Positions 26,238 through 33,896 of a stretch of DNA of 64,000 bases are shown here, piece by piece. The DNA lies in the NCBI GenBank assembly GCA_048500275.1, contig JASNYI010000001.1, forward strand, positions 2,299,949 through 2,363,948, written 5' to 3'. The position numbers were made by a program, and so were the translations under genes. Below the pieces are notes generated by a model that searched no databases, was not told the DNA's origin, and was given only the letters and a program-made list of their open reading frames with translations. The DNA is from UBA5066 sp048500275. GTDB taxonomy: Bacteria > Acidobacteriota > Thermoanaerobaculia > UBA5066. The first letter of the stretch is position 1; each line of letters opens with the position of its first letter.

Positions 26238-26615
26238 GTGAGACGACTCCCTCCCCTCGCGTTCGCACTGGTTCTTTGCGGTTGCACGAGTACGAGCTTC
26301 ACGAAGACCGGTTTTGACTCGCCACCACCGCGACCGGCCGGGCCCTGCACTGCCGTTGTCCTGCAGCATCCACCGACAGATCGCAAGTACATCGAGCTTG
26401 GGTTCTGTACCACCTCGGTGCCCGGCGGCGGCGTCATAACCGACAACACGCCCGATGCGATCGCGGAGTTGCAACGTTGCGCGTGCGCGAACGGTGGCAA
26501 CGCCGTCATCTTTCACGGTGACGGCGAAACGGGCTATCACTCCGGCTTCGGCTACTCACAACAGCGAGTGAAGGGCCGCGGCACTGTCCTCTTCGTTTTT
26601 CCCAAGGACCAGTAG
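26238..26615 (+). CDS. Cassette 8, gene 1: small lipoprotein
   Basis: Protein of 125 residues. GTG 26238 after GGAGG gives a lipoprotein signal (MRRLPPLAFALVLCGC, lipobox LCGC). The mature part has YIELGFCTT, then AIAELQRCACANGGNAVIFHGDG and a Gly-rich stretch ending RGTVLFVF. The order LG-strand, helix with paired small residues, then GGNAV strand matches the other cassette lipoproteins (cassettes 11, 35, 40, 41) in layout. Likely anchored to a membrane; role unknown. Confidence 0.75.
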   Translation: MRRLPPLAFALVLCGCTSTSFTKTGFDSPPPRPAGPCTAVVLQHPPTDRKYIELGFCTTSVPGGGVITDNTPDAIAELQRCACANGGNAVIFHGDGETGYHSGFGYSQQRVKGRGTVLFVFPKDQ

Positions 26616-26627
26616 TTGGGGCTCGGT

Positions 26628-26930
26628 ATGATCCTCGCTCACTTCTATCGGGCTCCCGACGAACGACCCTACCGCTTTGAGGTCGCGTACTTCGCCGGGT
26701 CGAACACTCGGGTCGTGCGTTGCGTCTCGGACACCGCTGTTCTCCTCACCTTCCTCTCCTCAGCCGGCCTTCAGGGCACATCCGCTTCCCCCGCCGATCG
26801 TGGCACTTCACCCGAGGAGGCCGCCGCACTTATCGAGGCGTTGCCTCACGACAATGCCGGCCCTATCCCGCTCTTCTTTCAGGCCGGCGCCTTTCTTCGG
26901 GCAGTCGAGGCACTTCCCGTCGGCGTCTAA
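26628..26930 (+). CDS. Cassette 8, gene 2: hypothetical protein
   Basis: Second gene in the same cassette, 100 residues from ATG 26628 (a TTG at 26616 is possible). It begins MILAHFYRAPDERPYRFEVAYFAG and shows no signal or membrane segment. It starts 12 bases after the lipoprotein stop, so the pair could be co-translated. The stop TAA is in attC 8. Confidence 0.62.
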   Translation: MILAHFYRAPDERPYRFEVAYFAGSNTRVVRCVSDTAVLLTFLSSAGLQGTSASPADRGTSPEEAAALIEALPHDNAGPIPLFFQAGAFLRAVEALPVGV

Positions 26931-26991
26931 CCCGGCGTGCAGCGGACTTCGCTTCGCTGCGCTCGCTCGCCGCTGACGCCCACGGTTATGC
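26925..26991 (+). repeat. attC site 8
   Basis: GTCTAAC to GTTATGC; CAGCGG/CCGCTG arms, ACTTCG apex. R'' GTCTAAC complements the GTTAGAC that begins the same cassette. Confidence 0.94.
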
Positions 26992-27022
26992 GGCAGAATT
27001 GAACTCGCGCGAAAGGGGACGT

Positions 27023-27469
27023 ATGCGTCTCACCGCACTCATCCTCGCGTCCGCCCTGGGGTTCACGAGCATCCCGGCCTTCGCCAGCGACCCGTGCGCT
27101 CCACCGCCGACCCGCCCGGTTCACGTCGCCGCCTTCGCCACGCAAGGCCCCGCCACCGAGCCCCCTGTTCCCGGCACGCCACCGCCCTCGGCCCGGTCAG
27201 GCGACGAGCTCGCGGTTCAAACGGGTTGTCTTGCTTGGGAGGCCTCTCACGCCCGCCGAGCCGAGTTCATCGGTACCGTTCCCCTCGGCTCAGTCTCTCC
27301 CTCTGGCGCTATCTCCTCCCTCGGCCCCTCGGTCACCGTACTCGCAGTTCAGGCACCACCGCTGCCGTTCTTTCCTACGGCCATCGGCCCTGTTCCGCAC
27401 GAGAGCCCCACCGCCCCCGAGAAGTCGCGTTCCTTCTCGCTCGGCGTCTCCCTCGTAGCTCCCCGGTAG
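27023..27469 (+). CDS. Cassette 9: secreted Pro-rich protein, paralogue of cassette 38
   Basis: Protein of 148 residues with a signal peptide (MRLTALILASALGFTSIPAFAS). It shares with the cassette 38 protein the segment CLAWEASHARRAEFIGTVPLGS (there CLRWEASLTPRAEFIGTVPIGS), the C-terminal RSFSLGV and an N-terminal PC-x(4,6)-RP-x-H/HVPAF start. Two cysteines are conserved and could form a disulfide. Function unknown; exported. The ATG follows GGGGAC. Confidence 0.75.
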   Translation: MRLTALILASALGFTSIPAFASDPCAPPPTRPVHVAAFATQGPATEPPVPGTPPPSARSGDELAVQTGCLAWEASHARRAEFIGTVPLGSVSPSGAISSLGPSVTVLAVQAPPLPFFPTAIGPVPHESPTAPEKSRSFSLGVSLVAPR

Positions 27470-27481
27470 GCACACGCTGCC

Positions 27482-27541
27482 GCATAACCCGGCGTGCAGC
27501 GGACTTCGCTTCGCTCGCCGCTGACGCCATGTCGGTTAGAA
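27482..27541 (+). repeat. attC site 9
   Basis: GCATAAC to GTTAGAA; CAGCGG/CCGCTG arms, ACTTCG apex. R'' GCATAAC matches GTTATGC at the start of cassette 9. Confidence 0.9.
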
Positions 27542-27791
27542 GGACACGGGGCCGAAAAGGTTCCGTTCTAGACCGAGACGAAAGGCCATCGGTCCATCAG
27601 CGCGTCACGCCGCTTGCTTGCGCCTCCCACCCTCCACGGGCAAGCGTCGCGCCGCGGTCCCGTCGTTCATCTAGGCTCGCCACTGCCCGACGCTCCTGTG
27701 CCCCCGGCGCGTTCCGTGCCATTCGTCGTCCGTCAACGTCCGGCGACTGGCTCACGGGCGCATCCACCGTCCTTCGCTCAAAGCCCCGGCC
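27536..27791 (+). other. Cassette 10: gene-less cassette
   Basis: About 256 bases from TTAGAA to TTCTAAC, the end matching its own start. Open frames run through it but none has a plausible start, ribosome-binding site or recognisable product. It is unlike cassettes 1 and 3 at its ends. Confidence 0.55.
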
Positions 27792-27858
27792 TTCTAACCC
27801 GGCGTGCAGCGGACTCGCGCAGCTTCGCTGCGCTCGCCACTGACGCCTACGGTTAGGC
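27792..27858 (+). repeat. attC site 10
   Basis: TTCTAAC to GTTAGGC; left arm CAGCGG but right arm CCACTG, a mismatched pair; apex CAGCGGACTCGCG. Confidence 0.9.
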
Positions 27859-27878
27859 TCGTATGGGAGAATCGTCGC

Positions 27879-28229
27879 ATGCGCAAGATGCCTTTCGCAG
27901 TCCTCCTCCTCGCGCTCGTGGTCTGTCTCGCCTGCGCCTCCTTGACCCCGGAGGGGGCCCGTGTCCGCGTCACGCAAAACCCCGATGTGGTTCGCGGTTG
28001 TGAGTTCCTTGGCAATGCCAAGGCCAGTAGCGGCTGGGGTGGTCCGGCTGGCGGCAACATGGGAGAGGACGAGGTGCAGACAAAGCTACAGAACGAGGCG
28101 GCGCGAATGGGCGGCAACGTCGTCTTCTTGATTTCTAACAAGGCCGGAGGTTACGGCGGCTCATCTCGTGGAGTAGCTGAGGTCTACAAGTGCGCGCCGC
28201 AAGCGCCCGCCGCGGCGCCAGCCTCGTAG
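27879..28229 (+). CDS. Cassette 11, gene 1: DUF4156-like lipoprotein
   Basis: Protein of 116 residues with a lipoprotein signal (MPFAVLLLALVVCLACASL). The mature part GARVRVTQNPDVVRGCEFLGNAKA, EDEVQTKLQNEAARMGGNVVFLIS and VAEVYKC follows the DUF4156 pattern (V-x-GC-x-x-LG, N-x-AA-x-x-G-x-N-x-V, C-terminal Y-x-C). It is probably membrane-anchored; the family has no established function. The ATG at 27879 is used; 27888 is the alternative. Confidence 0.78.
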   Translation: MRKMPFAVLLLALVVCLACASLTPEGARVRVTQNPDVVRGCEFLGNAKASSGWGGPAGGNMGEDEVQTKLQNEAARMGGNVVFLISNKAGGYGGSSRGVAEVYKCAPQAPAAAPAS

Positions 28230-28238
28230 GTCGGGTCA

Positions 28239-28547
28239 ATGGCCATTGATCTCTTTCTGTATCGCCTGTCCGACAGCACTTTCGAACTCCGCGCCCATGT
28301 TTCTGGGCGGGTCGATGTTGTCCACCTTGCGTCTCCTGAGGACCTCTTAGCCGTCCTCCGAGAATGTGGGGCCATTGAGGTCCACGTGCCAAGCTCGCAC
28401 GATCCGTCCGGGAACAGCGCGTTCGCCGTTGCTTCGCTGAGCGCTTCGGAGGCTGTCAGCCATGCTCAGGCATTGACCTCCGATCCGCCCAGCACGCTAG
28501 CCCTCTCCGTATCTTCTTGGCCTGCGATCCAGACCCACACGGCGTAG
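28239..28547 (+). CDS. Cassette 11, gene 2: hypothetical protein
   Basis: Second gene of the cassette, 102 residues, nine bases after the lipoprotein stop. MAIDLFLYRLSDSTFELRAHVSGRVDVVHLASPEDLLAVLRECGAIEVHV suggests a small alpha/beta domain. No known motif. Co-translation with the lipoprotein gene is likely from spacing. Confidence 0.62.
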   Translation: MAIDLFLYRLSDSTFELRAHVSGRVDVVHLASPEDLLAVLRECGAIEVHVPSSHDPSGNSAFAVASLSASEAVSHAQALTSDPPSTLALSVSSWPAIQTHTA

Positions 28548-28555
28548 GCCAACGA

Positions 28556-28622
28556 GCCTAACCCGGCGTGCAGCGGACTTCGCTTCGCTGCGCTCGCTCG
28601 CCGCTGACGCCCACGGTTAGGC
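28556..28622 (+). repeat. attC site 11
   Basis: GCCTAAC to GTTAGGC; CAGCGG/CCGCTG arms, ACTTCG apex. Confidence 0.94.
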
Positions 28623-28641
28623 GCTCCCCGACCGTACGTAC

Positions 28642-29244
28642 ATGAGCGAATTCAGCGAGAGCTATCACCTGCGCTCCGGCACGATCGATGCTGGCTTGGA
28701 ACTCCTTCAGTCGGCTCGACTCGCCGGCTTTCTCTTTCCTCCTTCCAAGGACTGGGTCACGATTCTCCCCGCCGGCGAACTCTTCGTTCCGCACCGTTCC
28801 CTGTTGGCTCAAAACCACGGCCTTCTCCTGCGCTACTTCTTTGCCGAGGATCATGGGTGGGGATTCTCAGTACACCGGGGCGCCTTTCCTGCCGGCAGCT
28901 TTGAGGTGTCGTGGAGTCTTCGAGGGGTCTCCCTCGCCAAGGCGTGCTCCGCCGAGACGTTATCGCTCCTTCTTCCCCGCTCCCGCCCATCCACGCTGGC
29001 AAGACTCGTCACCCTGATCAACTGCACCCACTTCGCCACCGCCGTCGGCGAGGACGCCGCGCACGCCTTCGCCAAGGCCATCGGCCTCACGAACTACGTC
29101 TGGCTTTCCTACCGTTGGGCTGCCGACGCGTACGGCGATCCCGCCGGCCTTCCGCCCGGCACGGTGCTGTCATGCACGCCGCGATACCGTGGCGATCAGC
29201 ACCCTGCACTTCAAGTCGGGCCGCCGAAGAGGGCACGCGCCTAA
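28642..29244 (+). CDS. Cassette 12: hypothetical protein
   Basis: Protein of 200 residues, no signal peptide or membrane helix. It has an aromatic-rich middle (GLLLRYFFAEDHGWGFSVHRGAFPAGSFEVSW) and a helical part AEDAAHAFAKAIGL-like near 145-160. I do not recognise the family. The stop TAA is in attC 12, which is split by the first IS110-family copy. Confidence 0.65.
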   Translation: MSEFSESYHLRSGTIDAGLELLQSARLAGFLFPPSKDWVTILPAGELFVPHRSLLAQNHGLLLRYFFAEDHGWGFSVHRGAFPAGSFEVSWSLRGVSLAKACSAETLSLLLPRSRPSTLARLVTLINCTHFATAVGEDAAHAFAKAIGLTNYVWLSYRWAADAYGDPAGLPPGTVLSCTPRYRGDQHPALQVGPPKRARA

Positions 29245-29319
29245 CCCCGGCATGCAGCGGACTTCCATGAGAAGGCCCGGACGTGTCAAGTGAGACGAGG
29301 GGTGCTCTCTCCCGTCGGA

Positions 29320-29500
29320 CCCGGTTCGATCGCCATGCTTCCATTCGCACTCTGGGAGGCGCCTCGCGACGGTCCAGGTGCATGAGGGGGTCCGAGCTGA
29401 AAGGGCGCTGCCATCTCGCTATCGGTTTTCCTGGAGAGACCGGTTGGCTCTCCGGACCCGAGTCCGCTTCGCAGTCGCCCAGACAGGGCGTCGATCCGTT
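29320..29500 (-). ncRNA. Candidate bridge/seek guide RNA of IS copy 1
   Basis: On the - strand a base stem pairs 29471-29480 with 29403-29411 (GGGCG-A-CTGC with GCAGCGCCC). Between them an internal loop flanks a hairpin (29433-29438 with 29448-29453). The 5' loop strand reads AGCGGACTCG (29468-29459), identical to the attC left half plus CT core; the 3' loop strand (29421-29411) is complementary to CCATCTCGCTA, which includes CT plus the attC right half. This is the expected layout of a target-binding loop. CTTCCAT at 29338-29344 equals the element left end and may belong to a donor loop. RNA ends are not defined. Confidence 0.65.
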
Positions 29501-29588
29501 CCTTGGGCATTCCGTTTCGTCTCGCTAGTCCCGTCGGTGCCTGAGTTCCGGTTCCCCTACTTCTAAGAAAGCTCTCGTCGTGCTCCTC

Positions 29589-30743
29589 CTACGCCTTCGC
29601 CGTCTCGGGCAGGAGCGCGAGACGTCGATCGGCCTCGTAGACCTCCCCAGAGCGCCACAGCTTGTGCAGCAGCACCGCCAGCTTGCGCGCCACGGCGATG
29701 ACCGCCCGCTTCTTGGCGTACTTGCCGCCCCGACCCTCCAGCGCCAGCCCGAACCGGCGCAGGTCGCAGTCCGGCCCGAACGGCCCCAGGATGTACTGCG
29801 ACCCCTGCACCAGCAGGCTGCGCATGAAGCCGTCTCCCTCCTTCGTGATCCTCAGCTGCGGGTCGCTGTCCCCGCTCTGCCGTCGGGCCGGGACCAACCC
29901 GAGGTACGGGCCCACCATCCGGCTCTTCTCGAACCGGTCCGGCGTCTCCAGCGTCAGGACGTAGGCCAGCGACAGGATGAACCCCACCCCGTGAACCTGC
30001 CGCAGCAGGCCCGTTTCGGGGTACTTCGTCTTCGCCATCTCGCGCACTCTCTGGTTCAGCGCACGGATCTGCTCCGAGATCGCGTCGATCGCCGAGAAGA
30101 CCGCGCCCAGCGTCTCCTTCAGCTCCTCCGGCAGCATCGATTCCGTCTCGGCCGTGAAGCTCCTCGTCGAGCTCGCCTTCAACCGATACCCGGCCGACTT
30201 GACCGCGCCTCGGGCATGCCCGATCAGCTTCACCCGCGTCCGCACCAAGAGGTCCCTCGCCCGCAGCACCGCCAGGTCCTGCGCGACCTCCTCGTCGCGG
30301 TGCTTCACCGGCGACAGCAGCGCCGGATCCATCCGAGCCACCCGCGCCAGCGACCGCGCGTCCACCCGGTCCGTCTTGCCTCGGTTCTGGTAGATGAACC
30401 GCAGCTTTCGCGAGTTCGCCACCAGCACCTCGTGCCCCATCTCCCTCAGCAACCGGCTCACCCACGGCGAGTGCGTCCCCACTTCCATCGCGATGCGGCA
30501 CTTCCCGAGCCGCTCCACGTCGAAGACCCGCGTCAGGCCGCTCTTCGTCGTGGCCACCCGCGTCTCCTCGACGATCTCGCCCATCGAGTCCAGCACGCAG
30601 AGCTGGCTCATCCGATCCCCGAGGTCCAGACCGATCGTCAGGCTCCTCGCCATTCCCGCCGACGCCGAATCCGCACCCTTGATCCCTCCCGCCCCCTTCG
30701 TCTCCCGTGTCCTCCTCGTCGCCTCGGTGCTACGCTTCTTCAT
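29589..30743 (-). CDS. IS110-family transposase (DEDD type), copy 1
   Basis: Protein of 384 residues, usual for IS110/IS1111 enzymes. The N-terminal RuvC-like DEDD site can be placed at D40 (IGLDLGD), E87 (IAMEVGTH), D125 and D128 (GKTDRVDARSLA). The C-terminal Transposase_20 region includes RQVHGVGFILSLAYVLTLETPDRF, VGPYLGLVPARRQSG and GDGFMRSLLVQGSQYIL, where the catalytic serine of the family is expected. The ATG at 30743-30741 is used; an internal ATG at residue 31 (MARSLTIGLD) is a possible shorter start. Identical copies occur at 39135-40289 and 51700-52854. Confidence 0.95.
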   Translation of the reverse strand: MKKRSTEATRRTRETKGAGGIKGADSASAGMARSLTIGLDLGDRMSQLCVLDSMGEIVEETRVATTKSGLTRVFDVERLGKCRIAMEVGTHSPWVSRLLREMGHEVLVANSRKLRFIYQNRGKTDRVDARSLARVARMDPALLSPVKHRDEEVAQDLAVLRARDLLVRTRVKLIGHARGAVKSAGYRLKASSTRSFTAETESMLPEELKETLGAVFSAIDAISEQIRALNQRVREMAKTKYPETGLLRQVHGVGFILSLAYVLTLETPDRFEKSRMVGPYLGLVPARRQSGDSDPQLRITKEGDGFMRSLLVQGSQYILGPFGPDCDLRRFGLALEGRGGKYAKKRAVIAVARKLAVLLHKLWRSGEVYEADRRLALLPETAKA

Positions 30744-30919
30744 GGCCGGTCTCCCTTCTGGGCCTCGAGCCCGTCTTCTTTGCAGCTGATCTTCAGACTG
30801 CGGCGGGAGACCGGCCTTCTCATTCCATCTCGCTACGCTCGCCGCTGATGCCAGACGTTAGATTGCCCTATACACTTCCCCGAGCCTCTCCGGCGGCACA
30901 CCCGACTATCGGAGGTTCA

Positions 30920-32545
30920 ATGCCCTTGACGTCCGGTCCCACCGCGCCAGTTCCGAAGGATCCGCAGCCGACGGTCGACCGAATCGACGAACTCGCTCGG
31001 CGGATTCGCTCCGGGGACATTCTCCTTCCTCAGTTCCAGCGCGAGTTCGTTTGGGAGCGGTCACAGATCCTCGAGCTTTGGGACTCCATCGTCAGGAACT
31101 ACCCGATCGGTAGCATCCTCCTGTGGCAGAGTCGGCAGGAGCTTCGTAGCGAGAACCGGATCGCCGACCTCGAGATCCAGCTTCCGAAGCCTGACTACCC
31201 GGTGAACTACCTACTCGATGGACAGCAGCGGCTGTCGTCTATCTGCGGTGCCCTGTACTGGAATGGAGGCGATCCCCAGAGCGTTTGGAACATCGCCTAC
31301 GATCTCCGCGAGAAGAAGTTCCTTCACCTCGACACGCTCGCTGATCCTCCGCAGCATCAGGTTCGCCTCAGCAAGCTGTCGGATGCCGCTGTCTTCTACA
31401 AGTACGTCGCCACACTCGACGCTCTTGGCGCGGCGGACAAGGACACCCTGAAGAAGAATGCAGACGAGCTCTTCAATCGGCTCAAGGACTACAAGATCGC
31501 CGTCGTGACGCTGGGCGACATGACGATCCAGGACGTGGCTCCGATCTTTGAGCGCATTAACAGCACGGGCACGCGCCTGACGATCGTTGACCTGATGCGT
31601 GCAGCGACCTGGAGCCAAGAGTTCGATCTCGTCGGTGCGATTGATGGGGTCCTCGAGACCTTAGCCGCGAAGAACTTCGGAGGCCTTGATCGGAAGATCG
31701 TCCTTCGAACGATGTCAGCCGCCGCCGGCGGCGGCTTTTCGGCAGAGAGCATCGACAGTTTACGCAACCTGGATGCAGCGGTACTGAAGAACGCCACCGC
31801 TGACGCGGAGGAGGGCTACAAGCGGGCGGTGGACTTTCTGGTCACTCAGATTCGCATCCCATCAGACGCCATCGTTCCCTATACGAACCAGCTCGTCGTT
31901 CTCGCCGAGGTCTTTCGAAGGCTCCCCACACCTACCGCTGCGCAGTATGCGGCCATCAGACGCTGGTTCTGGCGCACTTCCGCAGCCGGCTATTTCAGTG
32001 GCTGGAACACCGGCATGATGGCCTCTGATCAGCGTGCAGTCGAGCAGTTCGCCGCCGGCGATACTACCGAGATCGTCGTGTCGGCAGGCGAGGCACGCCC
32101 AGAAATCTGGAGTGGTCGAACGTTTCGCTCCAACAACGCGCACTCAAAGACCCTCGCGATCGTCCTCGCGTACCACAAGCCCATCGATCTCCTTTCTGGC
32201 CAGGAAATCGACGCCTCTGCTGCCCTTGCATGGGTGAACGCGAAGGAGTTCCACCACTTCTTCCCGCGGGCATACCTCGAGGGCAAGAAGGTCCCGGCTT
32301 CGCGCGCAAACGTACTAGCGAATATCGTGATGCTGACCTCGGCTACGAATAAGACCATCTCAAACCGCGCGCCGTCGGACTACCTCAAGGACGTTCAGAC
32401 CGCGGCGGGCCCGGCCCTCGAATCGTGGCTGGGTTCTCACCTCATTTCGATGGACGCCTTCAACGCCGCGCTGGCCGATGATTTCGAGAAGTTCCTGGCC
32501 TTTCGACAGATCGCAATTCACGAGGCCATCAAACAGCTCATCTGA
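30920..32545 (+). CDS. Cassette 13: DUF262/HNH nuclease, GmrSD-like
   Basis: Protein of 541 residues, the largest cassette gene here. LLPQFQREFVWERSQILELWDSI at 36-58 and LLDGQQRLSSICGALYW at 98-114 are the DUF262 (ParB-like nucleotide-binding) signatures, DGQQR being diagnostic. Near residue 445 KEFHHFFPRAYLEGKKV followed by NVLANIVMLTSATNKTISNRAPSDYL fits the HNH-type C-terminal DUF1524/GmrSD nuclease. Family members include type IV restriction enzymes and other phage-defence effectors. Start ATG at 30920 has GGAGG nine bases upstream (30911-30915). The cassette ends match (GTTAGAT and ATCTAAC). Confidence 0.85.
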   Translation: MPLTSGPTAPVPKDPQPTVDRIDELARRIRSGDILLPQFQREFVWERSQILELWDSIVRNYPIGSILLWQSRQELRSENRIADLEIQLPKPDYPVNYLLDGQQRLSSICGALYWNGGDPQSVWNIAYDLREKKFLHLDTLADPPQHQVRLSKLSDAAVFYKYVATLDALGAADKDTLKKNADELFNRLKDYKIAVVTLGDMTIQDVAPIFERINSTGTRLTIVDLMRAATWSQEFDLVGAIDGVLETLAAKNFGGLDRKIVLRTMSAAAGGGFSAESIDSLRNLDAAVLKNATADAEEGYKRAVDFLVTQIRIPSDAIVPYTNQLVVLAEVFRRLPTPTAAQYAAIRRWFWRTSAAGYFSGWNTGMMASDQRAVEQFAAGDTTEIVVSAGEARPEIWSGRTFRSNNAHSKTLAIVLAYHKPIDLLSGQEIDASAALAWVNAKEFHHFFPRAYLEGKKVPASRANVLANIVMLTSATNKTISNRAPSDYLKDVQTAAGPALESWLGSHLISMDAFNAALADDFEKFLAFRQIAIHEAIKQLI

Positions 32546-32561
32546 GATCCGGGCGAGGCCA

Positions 32562-32628
32562 ATCTAACCCTGCGTGCAGCGGACTTCGCTTCGCTACGCT
32601 CCGCTTGCCGCTGACACTACGGTTAGGC
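32562..32628 (+). repeat. attC site 13
   Basis: ATCTAAC to GTTAGGC; CAGCGG/CCGCTG arms, ACTTCG apex; flanking arm bases differ (CTGCGTGCAG, CTGACACTA). Confidence 0.9.
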
Positions 32629-32638
32629 GCCACGAACG

Positions 32639-33265
32639 ATGACCACACCCACATTCAACCCGGCTCGCGCAGCGGAGACGCTTCTCGAGCGATGGTGGCT
32701 TCGCGAGCGCCCGCTGCACATCGCGCTTCAGAGCGCCTCACGTCAGGCTCAGCGGCTCGCGCTTCGCGAGGCAGCCTCGTACTTCACGGTCGTCCGTAGC
32801 TTGCGGCGGTCTTTCGACGAAGGTCGCGGCATGCCACGGCTCGAACCGCTTCGGCAATGCCTCTCCCGGGTCTCCCCCGCGAATGCGTCGGAGGGCCGTT
32901 TTGTGGAGGCCACGACAGCCACAGCGCGCGCGATCGCCTCTCGCTACGGTGGCCAGAACTACCTCTCAGCAGCATCAAAGCTGCTGTGGCTCCGTTTCCT
33001 TCATCCCTTCATCATCTACGACAGCGTCGTTCGCGAAAGCCTCGGCACTCCACGCGGCGACTATCCAGCCTATGTCGCGGCCTGGGAGCGCCGGTACTTA
33101 ACGAATGAAGACGCCATCGCGAGTGCGTGCACGAGGCTCTCCCGTGCATCGCTCACGTTTAAGCTTCCGACGGGCCTCTCAGAGACGTCCGTCAAGCGGC
33201 CGCTCCGTGAGACATGGTTTCGGCGGCGCGTCCTGGACCTCGTCATCTGGAACGGTGGCGTCTAA
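32639..33265 (+). CDS. Cassette 14: hypothetical protein
   Basis: Protein of 208 residues, basic (many Arg). GGQNYLSAASKLLWLRFLHPFIIYDSVVRESLG near 105-137 resembles the S-ASK-LW-F-x-P-x-x-IYDS core found in several uncharacterised bacterial proteins, including some beside defence genes; this is recall, not a search. The ATG is only 11 bases after the R' core and has no Shine-Dalgarno. Stop TAA in attC 14. Confidence 0.65.
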   Translation: MTTPTFNPARAAETLLERWWLRERPLHIALQSASRQAQRLALREAASYFTVVRSLRRSFDEGRGMPRLEPLRQCLSRVSPANASEGRFVEATTATARAIASRYGGQNYLSAASKLLWLRFLHPFIIYDSVVRESLGTPRGDYPAYVAAWERRYLTNEDAIASACTRLSRASLTFKLPTGLSETSVKRPLRETWFRRRVLDLVIWNGGV

Positions 33266-33325
33266 CCCGGCGTGCAGCGGACTCGCGGCGCTTCGCGCCG
33301 CTCGCCGCTGACGCTGCGGTTAGGC
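33260..33325 (+). repeat. attC site 14
   Basis: GTCTAAC to GTTAGGC; CAGCGG/CCGCTG arms, CAGCGGACTCGCGG apex, unoccupied. Confidence 0.93.
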
Positions 33326-33365
33326 GCTGCCCCGCCCGGAACTTCCCGCCAGGAGCCAGGTCAAA

Positions 33366-33827
33366 GTGGTCATGACAGCGCCTCGTCACGGGCCCCTTCA
33401 GTCTTCGCTCGTTGTCGGCGTCTTCCCGCTCGTTGCCGCGGCCCTCTTCCTGTCGCTCTGGCTCTACCCAGGTGAGGCCGCCTGGACCCAGAACCGTTGC
33501 GGCGGCCGTCCCGTCCTTCTGCCGGTCGTCGATTCGGCGCCCCGTGTCGGTGACACAGCCCACGACTCCTACATCACCGTCCAGTCAGACGGATCCGTCT
33601 TTCTCGACTCAAAGTGGTACCCCGACTCCGAGTTCTCCGCCATGTTCCAGTCGGTCGCACGGGTGTCCCTTCCGTATCCGGGTTCCCGCGTCTTCCTCAA
33701 AGTCGATCGTTCCCTTCCATTCGAAAGGGTCCGATCGCTTCTACGCTCCTTACGCGACGTCGGCATTGGCGATGCCACGCTGATAGTCGAACCGCGCTAC
33801 CAGTACGGTCCACCCCCCAGCGCCTAA
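33366..33827 (+). CDS. Cassette 15: ExbD/TolR-like protein
   Basis: Protein of 153 residues with one N-terminal transmembrane helix (about 14-34, LVVGVFPLVAAALFLSLWLY) and a periplasmic domain. SYITVQSDGSVFLDSKWYPDSEFSAMF, RVFLKVDRSLPFERVRSLLRSLRDVGIGDATLIVE is the ExbD/TolR fold pattern. Canonical ExbD has an aspartate in its helix for proton use; none is visible here, so it may not couple to a motor. No ExbB partner is nearby. GTG 33366 is preferred because AGGAG lies at 33351-33355; ATG 33372 is the alternative. Stop in attC 15. Confidence 0.72.
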   Translation: MVMTAPRHGPLQSSLVVGVFPLVAAALFLSLWLYPGEAAWTQNRCGGRPVLLPVVDSAPRVGDTAHDSYITVQSDGSVFLDSKWYPDSEFSAMFQSVARVSLPYPGSRVFLKVDRSLPFERVRSLLRSLRDVGIGDATLIVEPRYQYGPPPSA

Positions 33828-33879
33828 CCCCGGCGTGCAGTGGACTCGCTTCGCTCGCCACTGACGCCAGACGTTAGGC
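33822..33879 (+). repeat. attC site 15
   Basis: 58-base form, GCCTAAC to GTTAGGC, CAGTGG/CCACTG arms, apex ACTCGCTTCGCTCG. Confidence 0.95.
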
Positions 33880-33896
33880 ATCGCAAGGACACTCTC

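Larger units (their letters stand above)
29264..30830 (-). mobile_element. IS110/IS1111-like element, copy 1 (intact)
   Basis: 1567 bases inserted after CAGCGGACT in attC 12. Ends carry an 11-base subterminal inverted repeat, ATGAGAAGGCC at 29267-29277 and its complement at 30813-30823, and both ends show TTCCAT. The CT shared between end and target corresponds to the CT core used by IS110-family elements. The transposase gene occupies 29589-30743; the 325 bases after it (29264-29588) are non-coding and fold into a candidate guide RNA. A long non-coding 3' end is the IS1111-group arrangement. No target duplication is visible beyond CT. Confidence 0.93.
29239..30863 (+). repeat. attC site 12, split by IS110-family copy 1
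   Basis: Left half 29239-29263 (GCCTAAC to CAGCGGACT) and right half 30831-30863 (CGCTACG to GTTAGAT). Halves complement each other (GGCATGCAGCGG with CCGCTGATGCC), so this is one site interrupted in its apex. Confidence 0.93.

Noticed and set aside
29264..29588. Open frames in the non-coding end of the IS (81 and 74 residues, repeated in all copies) as a small accessory gene
   Set aside because: They have no RBS or motif, and the structured guide-RNA interpretation accounts for the conservation better.
29563..30848. Open frames on the + strand and in another - frame over the IS110 transposase (422 and 312 residues), repeated in each copy
   Set aside because: They are repeated only because the IS is; the DEDD transposase frame explains the region and the others have no motifs.
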